Of a DNA stretch of 25,119 bases, positions 1 through 6,400 are shown piece after piece (the first letter of the stretch is position 1; each line of letters starts with the position of its first letter). The DNA lies in the IMG/VR virus record IMGVR_UViG_3300030108_001239, positions 1 to 25,119 of that record; one strand, 5' to 3'. A program made the position numbers and the translations under genes. The notes under the pieces were generated by a model, which was not told the DNA's origin, did not search any database, and worked only from the letters and a program-made list of their open reading frames with translations. The stretch is from a virus.

Positions 1-62
1 CGACCTACTCTGGATTCGGTCGAGGGCAACGGACTGCCCTTACGGGCTAATGTTTACCTTCT
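1..62 (-). other. Short non-coding stretch with two adjacent stem-loops at the window edge
   Basis: This lies just downstream of the stop codon of the small minus-strand gene at 63-359. Two inverted repeats stand side by side: GGGCA/TGCCC (24-28 with 35-39) and CGACC/GGTCG (1-5 with 18-22), one base apart. GCCC/GGGC (36-39 with 44-47) could form instead of the first. No T-run follows inside the window, so this is not a clear terminator. The next gene may begin just outside. Confidence 0.3.
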
Positions 63-359
63 TCAAGGATTACCGTTTGACGATGGCGTAGATGCCGCAC
101 CATTTTCTGCTTGTTGGCGATCCTGATATTCATAACCCTTTTTGTCGATAGCAGGATACCACTTGCCGGAATCCTTACTGACTCGTACACACACCTTCAT
201 GCGGTCCCGTGTTGGATTCTGCTCCTGCCATTGCTGAGCAAACTTCCAAAACTTTTCAAGATCAAAGTCTATGTTCAGCTTGATAAAGTCTATGACCTTT
301 TCATGTGGTTCTTGCGTGTACATGCCATCTATAAAAACTGGCTTGTCTGCATCATTCAT
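63..359 (-). CDS. Small phage protein of unknown function, 98 aa
   Basis: Start ATG at 359 overlaps the stop of the upstream annealing-protein gene in an ATGA arrangement, so the two are almost certainly translated together. The N-terminal third has the pattern FIDGMY..EPHEK..DFIK, which resembles small phage proteins found near recombination genes. The rest is mixed helix with charged residues and a disordered Ser/Gly/Pro-rich tail (about residues 85-98). There is no signal peptide, membrane segment or catalytic motif. Position suggests an accessory role in early DNA metabolism, possibly with the annealing protein; this is inference from context only. It could be any early-region accessory protein. 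Confidence 0.75.
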   Translation of the reverse strand: MNDADKPVFIDGMYTQEPHEKVIDFIKLNIDFDLEKFWKFAQQWQEQNPTRDRMKVCVRVSKDSGKWYPAIDKKGYEYQDRQQAENGAASTPSSNGNP

Positions 360-967
360 GCCGCCTTCTCCTTAGTAATCCTGCTTACAGCTTTCCCTAC
401 ATTTCCATGAGGCATGAGTTCATCACGCTCCTTGGTAGTCCATATCCCACCTTTGGTTGTTGCGACCCATAATGCACCAGCAGTAGCATCGTCAAAGTCC
501 ATTACATAACAAGCGGCGGTATCCCAATCTTCATTCTGCATTGCTACCTTGATGTTATAAATCTCTTCAAGGTTTTCTCTAACAGCATGATTATGCTTAA
601 CAGCATCATTTGTTGTTTCAGTGTTCATCGCATTTACGACTTCTTCAGCACTGGCATAGGCTACATCACCGCCGTATCCCATAGATGCCAAGGCTCTTCC
701 GAACGCAGATGTTTCACAGTTCTCCATTGCAGATGTTTTGTTGATCCTGCTGGCTTCTCTAAACTCTTCAGCCACACCAGACCCACGAATCATGCCTTGC
801 TCGTCAAAGATTCTGACTTGAGCAACTACTCTGATTTCGTCATGGTGTAAAACTTCTGTCTCTACACCAAACTCTGGATGAGCTTGACGAAATTCATTTA
901 CTCTTTGGACAATGAGTTTGTAGTCTTTGCCCTTAATATCTACCACGCCTTTCTGTTTACTGCTCAT
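356..967 (-). CDS. Single-strand annealing protein, Rad52/ERF-like, 203 aa
   Basis: This probably coats single-stranded phage DNA and pairs complementary strands during recombination and replication. The key motif, at about residues 79-100, is SAMENCETSAFGRALA followed by SMGYGG. A helix ending in ETSA(I/F)GRALA and a Gly-rich turn is a pattern I associate with phage annealing proteins of the Rad52/ERF-like group. Residues 1-75 look like the alpha/beta core; residues 110-203 are a variable, more acidic C-terminus. Start ATG at 967 has a strong ribosome-binding site (GAGGAGG, spacing 6) and lies behind a sigma-70-type promoter at 997-1025. It is first in a two-gene minus-strand operon divergent from the RepA-like ATPase. 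NinB-like and NinG-like genes nearby support a recombination role. The exact family (ERF, Sak or Rad52-like) cannot be settled by eye. Confidence 0.68.
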   Translation of the reverse strand: MSSKQKGVVDIKGKDYKLIVQRVNEFRQAHPEFGVETEVLHHDEIRVVAQVRIFDEQGMIRGSGVAEEFREASRINKTSAMENCETSAFGRALASMGYGGDVAYASAEEVVNAMNTETTNDAVKHNHAVRENLEEIYNIKVAMQNEDWDTAACYVMDFDDATAGALWVATTKGGIWTTKERDELMPHGNVGKAVSRITKEKAA

Positions 968-996
968 AACGGTCCTCCTCTATCGACCTTCTGCGA

Positions 997-1025
997 AGTC
1001 TAGCAACCTTGCCCCAGGTTGTCAA
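997..1025 (-). promoter_or_regulatory. Sigma-70-type promoter for the annealing-protein operon
   Basis: On the minus strand TTGACA (1025-1020) is followed after exactly 17 bases by TAGACT (1002-997). The -35 is a perfect match and the -10 matches at four of six positions. It lies 30 bases upstream of the start codon at 967. The spacer holds an inverted repeat, AACCT/AGGTT (plus strand 1004-1019 region), placed where a repressor could block RNA polymerase. Use of a host-type promoter suggests host RNA polymerase reads the early genes. Confidence 0.6.
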
Positions 1026-1034
1026 ACCTTTTCC

Positions 1035-1070
1035 AACAATGCCGAAAGTCCTTGACAGTTGGGCATTGTT
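1035..1070. repeat. 9-bp inverted repeat in the divergent early control region
   Basis: AACAATGCC at 1035-1043 and its exact reverse complement GGCATTGTT at 1062-1070 are separated by 18 bases. A second, nested pair GCCGAA/TTCGGC (1041-1046 with 1069-1074) overlaps it. A TTGACA hexamer (1052-1057) sits in the loop in plus orientation, but I see no convincing -10 behind it. The site lies between the two divergent early genes, where an operator would be expected. It could also act as a hairpin in the leader of the ATPase transcript. Confidence 0.4.
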
Positions 1071-1114
1071 CGGCCAAAGTGGTGGGCTCGACCCCGTAAA
1101 AAAAGGAGAAGCCA

Positions 1115-2296
1115 ATGCGCGATGAATGGGCTGAGTATCACGAGATGATGGCAAAGCGGGGCAAGCCTGCAACAACCCCGCCTCAGAGCCACCTCAATGG
1201 CTCCTCAGAGCAAAACTCTTTACCCCCTACCCAAGACATTGAAGTGCCTAAATCTGCTCTCAGCAGGCTTAAAAGCGCCGCTGTCAATAGCAGACTAGAA
1301 GAAATGGAAGAACGCCTCCAACGAGAGCGCGATGTAATCCCTCAGATGATTACGACCGGAACAGTTACCCTTGTGTACGCCCCCAGCGGAGCAGGCAAGA
1401 CAGTCTGGATACTTGGCAACTTATTCCAATCAATCGACAACGGACTCATAAGAGGCGAGGACGTCATCTACTTCAACGAGGACGATGGCGCTAGGGGTGT
1501 AATCCAGAAGGCAAAACTTGGCGATCAGCGCGGCATGACAATGGTGACGCTATCGAACTCCAATGATGCATTACTCAGAAACACAGGCGATGCTCTTAGA
1601 TTATTAAACCTAATCAGAATGGAAGGAGAAGCTGACGGCAAGATAGTCATTTGCGACACCCTTAAAAAGTTTGCCCCAGTTTTAAACAAAGGAGATATGC
1701 GTGAGGTGCTTCATGTGTTCAGAGAGTTTGCAGCATCAGGCGGCACAGTCATATTACTTGGACACTGTAATAAGCACAGGACAATGGACGGCAGGCTCGT
1801 ATACGAGGGTGTAGGTGACCTCAAAGCAGACGTTGACAATATGTTTGGCCTTGACCCTCTCAACGACAAGTACGCCCCATACCAAGAGCTATTAGTAATT
1901 AATGAAAAGGATAGGTCCCAGGTCAGCTTCAAGGGTGGATTCAAGTACAAGCAAACTAGCCAGCTTATAGATTATAAAGAGTCAGTAGCATCTGTTGAGT
2001 TTCTTGGTGAGGACGACATTGAGAATCTAACTCTAAGACAGAAAGCACAGATCAACATAGCAAAAGCAAAGGCTCATTATGAAGATGAGTTCTTTTTCTT
2101 AAAGGCCGCAATGAAAACTGGCCAGACGTTTTCCCAATCAGATCTTTATCGAATGCTGTATGACGATGATATAAATCCTAACGAGTGCACAAAGAAAACA
2201 TTGCGAAATTGCATGAAATTACTGCAAGGAAACTACCTACAAATGGAGCGAGTAGGGCAATACAACGCAAAACATTACAAGTGGGTCACATATTAG
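1115..2296 (+). CDS. RepA-like RecA-fold ATPase (replication ATPase/helicase), 393 aa
   Basis: This is a P-loop ATPase of the RecA/RepA (AAA_25-type) group, expected to be a hexameric helicase or initiator ATPase. Walker A is APSGAGKT at residues 89-96; Walker B is KIVICD at 176-181; a third motif, LLGHCNKH (214-221), matches the conserved His region of RepA-like ATPases and is followed by the usual GDLKADVDNMF segment (about 234-244). Residues 1-75 are a hydrophilic, Pro/Gln-rich leader with a charged helix. Residues 310-393 look like a separate helical, possibly winged-helix, DNA-binding domain. Start ATG has AGGAG six bases upstream. The 9-bp repeat clusters begin over its stop codon, which fits an ATPase acting at a nearby origin. 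A recombination ATPase role cannot be excluded. Confidence 0.75.
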   Translation: MRDEWAEYHEMMAKRGKPATTPPQSHLNGSSEQNSLPPTQDIEVPKSALSRLKSAAVNSRLEEMEERLQRERDVIPQMITTGTVTLVYAPSGAGKTVWILGNLFQSIDNGLIRGEDVIYFNEDDGARGVIQKAKLGDQRGMTMVTLSNSNDALLRNTGDALRLLNLIRMEGEADGKIVICDTLKKFAPVLNKGDMREVLHVFREFAASGGTVILLGHCNKHRTMDGRLVYEGVGDLKADVDNMFGLDPLNDKYAPYQELLVINEKDRSQVSFKGGFKYKQTSQLIDYKESVASVEFLGEDDIENLTLRQKAQINIAKAKAHYEDEFFFLKAAMKTGQTFSQSDLYRMLYDDDINPNECTKKTLRNCMKLLQGNYLQMERVGQYNAKHYKWVTY

Positions 2297-2321
2297 TTGG
2301 CCCCGTTGGCCTCGTTGGCCC
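2295..2321 (-). repeat. Iteron cluster A: three 9-bp repeats, reverse orientation
   Basis: Read on the minus strand the units are GGGCCAACT (2303-2295), AGGCCAACG (2312-2304) and GGGCCAACG (2321-2313), end to end with a 9-base period. The first unit runs into the TAG stop codon of the RepA-like gene. Orientation is opposite to clusters B and C. Confidence 0.8.
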
Positions 2322-2396
2322 CAGATTTAGGGGGCGGGTCCAGATCAGTAAGCGTTCTGGACAGTTCGCGAGAGCTTAGTTCAGGCGTAATATGAT

Positions 2397-2423
2397 GGGC
2401 CAACTGGGCTAACTGGGCCAACA
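2397..2423 (+). repeat. Iteron cluster B: three 9-bp repeats, forward orientation
   Basis: Units GGGCCAACT (2397-2405), GGGCTAACT (2406-2414) and GGGCCAACA (2415-2423) are tandem with no spacer. The AT-rich run ATATATAAAA follows at once, a likely place for strand opening. Confidence 0.85.
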
Positions 2424-2510
2424 TATATAAAACCTGGGTTTAAACGCCTCAGCCTATTACTGATTGAGGCAAAACTGCAATAACCCAGTACTGGTAAAGT
2501 GCAATTTTAT

Positions 2511-2567
2511 GGGAAAAAGTGGCCTGTTTTCCCCTTTAACGTACTAGCTTAGGGGAAAAGCGGCCTG
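2511..2567. repeat. 16-bp imperfect direct repeat flanking a 9-bp stem-loop
   Basis: GGGAAAAAGTGGCCTG (2511-2526) and GGGGAAAAGCGGCCTG (2552-2567) match at 14 of 16 positions and lie 41 bases apart. Between and partly overlapping them is the inverted repeat TTTTCCCCT/AGGGGAAAA (2527-2535 with 2551-2559). With the following GGCCTG/CAGGCC pair this gives a compact set of possible hairpins inside the candidate origin. Confidence 0.6.
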
Positions 2568-2596
2568 AAAGCCCCCTTACAGGCCCCCTAAAACAG

Positions 2597-2623
2597 GGGC
2601 TAACTGGGCCAACTGGGCCAACT
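2597..2623 (+). repeat. Iteron cluster C: three 9-bp repeats, forward orientation
   Basis: Units GGGCTAACT (2597-2605), GGGCCAACT (2606-2614) and GGGCCAACT (2615-2623) are tandem. The cluster begins exactly 200 bases after cluster B. Its last unit touches the GGAG ribosome-binding site (2624-2627) of the NinB-like gene, so a bound protein could also control that gene. Confidence 0.85.
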
Positions 2624-2633
2624 GGAGAAGCAA

Positions 2634-3056
2634 ATGGATGGTGGACAAGGCTGGATTGTTGATACAACTGACAAACTGGAAGGATTTATTGGCTTTGTTA
2701 AAAAGTCATTTAAGGATAACAAACATCACCTGTACTTAATTAAAGATGCAAACAGATCAGTCAAGCAAAACAATGCCATGCATGTATGGTTCAGACAACT
2801 AGCAGAAGAACTAAACAATGCTGGACATACAATGCCACATCCTTTTGATGATGACTTTGAACTTTCATTTACAGAAATACGAGTAAAAGAAATACTTTTC
2901 AAGCCAATCATAGAGGCAATGTATGATAAAAAATCTACTGCAAAACTAACTACTAAAGAACTAAGCGATGCCGCAGAAGAGCTTATACGGTATCTATCAG
3001 AGCACAAGGGGGTCTATGTTCCATGGCCCCAAACAATGAAGGATGAAATGCGATGA
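2634..3056 (+). CDS. ninB: NinB-like recombination mediator (lambda Orf family), 140 aa
   Basis: Lambda NinB/Orf binds single-stranded DNA and helps load the annealing protein, replacing host RecFOR functions. Here the diagnostic part is DANRSVKQNNAMHVWF (about residues 38-53), matching the NRSxxQN motif and following helix of the family. Length (140 aa) is close to the lambda protein (146 aa). The C-terminal half has helices ending with a KGVYVPWP segment in the place of the conserved C-terminal region. Start ATG at 2634 has GGAG six bases upstream, directly after iteron cluster C. Its stop overlaps the next start in ATGA, so it is coupled to the NinG-like nuclease. Sequence similarity is confined to the central motif, hence moderate confidence. 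Confidence 0.62.
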   Translation: MDGGQGWIVDTTDKLEGFIGFVKKSFKDNKHHLYLIKDANRSVKQNNAMHVWFRQLAEELNNAGHTMPHPFDDDFELSFTEIRVKEILFKPIIEAMYDKKSTAKLTTKELSDAAEELIRYLSEHKGVYVPWPQTMKDEMR

Positions 3057-3478
3057 GACTAAAAAGGACGGCGGCGGACCACTGGTTTAGTCGTTGTGTC
3101 AGGATGCGAAATGACTTTATTTGCCAGGGATGTGGCAAACAATACGATGAAAAGAGTATGGCACTGCACTGCTCTCACTACTTTGGACGCGCAAAGAAAG
3201 GCGTAAGGTATGATGGGTTAAATGCTTTTGCTCACTGCTATGGATGCCATCAAAGATTTGGCAGTAACCCTGATTACTTCTACCGTCATTACATTGACAC
3301 CTATGGCGAGGGCGCTTTAACTTTATTAAGAGAAAAAGTAGAAGATATAACGCTTGGCAAACGCATGACAAAAGAACAAAAAGAAATATCCAGTCACTAC
3401 AAAAAAGAAGCTTTCCGCATGGAAAACGAAAGGCTAAAAGGAGTTAAAGGATGGTTAGAGTTTGAAAGCTGGGACTAA
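3053..3478 (+). CDS. ninG: NinG/Rap-like recombination endonuclease with HNH-type zinc site, 141 aa
   Basis: Rap (NinG) of lambda is a structure-specific nuclease that cuts D-loops and Holliday junctions during Red-type recombination. The protein has a Cys/His-rich core: C24-x2-C27, then H39-C40-S-H42, and H61-C62-x2-C65-H66, with GRAKKGVRYDGLNAFAHC between them. This is the layout of NinG and related HNH nucleases (CxxC, central HxxH-like strand, closing CxxCH). It is shorter than lambda NinG (about 204 aa) because the N-terminal extension is missing. The C-terminus is a long charged helix. It is translationally coupled to the NinB-like gene (ATGA). Its stop codon overlaps the stop of the convergent late gene at 3475. 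A generic HNH protein is the alternative. Confidence 0.68.
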   Translation: MRLKRTAADHWFSRCVRMRNDFICQGCGKQYDEKSMALHCSHYFGRAKKGVRYDGLNAFAHCYGCHQRFGSNPDYFYRHYIDTYGEGALTLLREKVEDITLGKRMTKEQKEISSHYKKEAFRMENERLKGVKGWLEFESWD

Positions 3479-6400
3479 TCAGAATTATAGTTTCTTCTAA
3501 GCCAATCATCAGCGGCATCGTTTAATACAGAGCCTTCAGGTGTAACATTTCTTACGCCTCTAGCTCCTTGTTTTACAATCGGCAAAGTTTCATTTACAAG
3601 AGTTGATACAGGTTGATCTCCATCAAGAACTTTAACTGCCTGAGAAGCAATGTCCCAACCTCTTGATAATGGAAGTGGGTACAAACCTTCTATTATTGCC
3701 TGCAATATGCCAGCTTCTTGAATACGCCCATATTGATAGTCATTAAGACCAAGAGTATTTAACGTAAGAATAGATGCCCAGGCATCTCCATATCCTCTCA
3801 TTAATCCTGACACAGACATATCGCCATCGCCAAAAATAAACTGCCTGCCTTCATTGATAACTGCATATCCTCCAGCGCCAAACAAAGCATACCTTCCTAA
3901 AAACTTTATCGCTTCTTCATGGTTACCTTTCTTAATATTGTCAACAACCTCTCTTAAAAACAAAGCTTGCTGTTTAATTACAAATCCTCGTAAGGCCCAC
4001 AAAGGTCGCAAATTTGGATGCCTGCCCCAAGCAGCGGCTCTTCCAGATCCACTAATCAACTGTTGCTGGCCAAGTCCGCCAGCTAACATTTCTTCAATAA
4101 GAGCGCCACCCTCTTTGCTATATTGTCGCCAATCTATTCCATGTTCCGCCAACTCACTTCGGATCATTCTTAATTCAACTGGGTTAAAATAATGTCCAAA
4201 ATGTCGTTCTAAAAATCCATTATCTAATCCATCAACTGCCGCTTTTAATATGCCTCTCATTACACCGCGCTTGCCAATTTGGTCAAAAGCGGTAAATAAA
4301 GATCCTTTCATTAAGTATTCAGCACTTTTTCTAGTAAGCTCTGCTTGCCTGGCCATCCAGCCTTGCTTGTTAGATATTTGTAGATTTAAAGCATCTGTAA
4401 ATTCGCCCATTACCTGAGCATCCAAACCCATTTTTTTTAAATCAGGGCTAGGTATCGACTTAAATGGATTAAGAACCTGTAAGCCTTCTGCTACAGCCGC
4501 ACCGCCATACTTTGCTCCAATCATAGGAACATCAGCAATGTTTAAAACTCCAGACATAAACCCAGCAAGAGTTGTGGCATATGAAAGAGAGTTTGCCGAT
4601 TGCACAAGAGGATGAGGAGCTTGTCCCTGACCAATAATATTGTCAGCTATTGCATTTCTAGCAAAAAGAGCTCCTTCTTCGCTAATACCTTTTTTGTTTA
4701 ATGTGTCCTGAAAAGCATCCATAAACTCATCAGTTGTAAGAACCAAACGATCTGCTTGTTTTTCTAACGCCCTCATTTGTTTTGAAGATAATGTGTATCC
4801 TGATACTGGATCTGTAACATCATAGTATCCCCGATCTTGTAGGAATTTAGCTTTTTTCAACTTCAATGCAGGCTCAACATCTACAGCAAATTGTTTTTGA
4901 AGCTGAGCAAGACGCTCCATGTTAAACAAACGTTGCATGTCACTTATCAATGGATTTTCATAGTCACCTGGATTTGGTCTTTTGGGATCATTCGGATCCA
5001 AATATCTACCACGAGTTCTTGTTTGAAATGCAGGATCGTCAAACAACTGAGTCATTCGGGTATCATCTATTCCTCGCTCAGCTTTTATTTTATCTCTTAG
5101 CTCCTTTATTAAGGATGAATGAAGAAATGTAATGCCATCATCAAACTCTGCACCATGTACAGGTTTATTAAGCGCTTTATTCTTTTTGTAACTCCAGTTT
5201 ATATATGCATTGACTACATTGCGCTGGTCTGAGTTCATGTGATCAGAAAGTAATTCATTCAACCGTGCAATAGATTTTTGGCGCATATCTTCTTCTGCTG
5301 TCTTGCGCCATTTTTCAGGGAGCTTGTCCCTCATTTTAAAATACTCAGCCAGTTCCTTTCTTGGAATCAACTGACCAGAACCATAATCCAAAAGTATTCC
5401 TTTCATTTCGCCGCTTTCATTAATCATCCGCATAATAGGCGGCATGTTGCGAACTAACTTTTGCATTTCTTTAGTTTGCGTAGTAAGAGCTTTAATATCG
5501 CTACGTTGGTATCCAAACCCAACTTCGGGGCCTACTTTTCTGGTAAGCATATCGTCTACACCAGTTACTTTATCGTTATAAAAATATGCAGCGGTATCTG
5601 TGAGTGCTTCAGAAAACTCTCCAAATGTTTGAGTTGATGCTAACACCTCTCTATCAAGAGTTTTAATTTGCTCTTCAAGAAGTTGACGAGCAGTAACCTC
5701 TCTAAACGGAAATGTGTCTGGACGTTCATTAGGAATACTAGCGGTGCTTTGCGTTACCCTTGTTCCCATAAATGGATTGGGCTCTAACGCAATAGGAATA
5801 GACATATCCTGCATCATAATAGGAATGTTATTTTCAAAGTCTTTAATAGCTCTTATCTGCAAGGTTGTTAAAGGAACATTATCTAGTAAGTCAAATTGAA
5901 ATGCAGGAGCTTCACCTGTGGCTTGATTAGCAGCGCGAGGCCCAACACCATCAGGAGTTACGCCGCCAGCCATTCCCCAAAATGCCCTAATAGCACCAGT
6001 TTCTTTTACAAACTGTTCGGCTGGATCAAACCCACTGGCATTAGGCCCAAGTTTTCCTTCAAAATACTCTTGAGGAATGTTCATAAAATCATCTGAATCA
6101 AAAATTAATTTGCCATCTTGAGTAAACCAAACAAACGGAGTTTGTTGGAAGCTGTCTACTAAATCTGGAAAATTGTCTAAACCAAAAACCCGTGGCAAAC
6201 CAGCTTCATCAAAAAAATCAGAAGAGCCAACCTGTGGTTGATACTTGGCATTTTTAGAAATTTCGGACATTATTTTTGTGCTAGATGTTATGTCATCAAA
6301 TCCAACTTGCGAAAATAATGCTGTAGCCCTGGCTTTTTGTATGTCTGCATTTGCTAAATTTGGATCAACAGGAAGCTCACCATCAGCAAGTAAATCAGCT

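Larger units (their letters stand above)
2295..2633. other. Candidate replication origin / iteron-rich control region, 337 bp without a gene
   Basis: This gap follows the RepA-like ATPase gene in an otherwise almost gapless genome. It contains three clusters of three 9-bp repeats, an AT-rich patch right after cluster B (2423-2433), a 10-bp palindrome CCAGTACTGG (2485-2494), the stem GCCTCA/TGAGGC (2446-2451 with 2465-2470), a 9-bp stem TTTTCCCCT/AGGGGAAAA (2527-2535 with 2551-2559), GGCCTG/CAGGCC (2562-2567 with 2580-2585) and CCCCT/AGGGG (2585-2589 with 2595-2599). Repeated initiator sites, an AT-rich element and a neighbouring replication ATPase are the usual parts of an iteron origin. No open frame of note is present. 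A purely transcriptional operator array is the alternative. Confidence 0.6.

Noticed and set aside
1-33. Possible TTG-started gene running off the left edge on the minus strand
   Set aside because: Only about eleven codons are visible, with a rare start codon; there is nothing to support it.
1052-1080. Plus-strand promoter for the ATPase gene using TTGACA at 1052-1057
   Set aside because: No acceptable -10 hexamer lies 16-18 bases downstream; kept only as part of the inverted-repeat note.
957-1175. 72-aa minus-strand frame across the divergent control region
   Set aside because: It covers a good promoter, overlaps both neighbours and lacks a ribosome-binding site.
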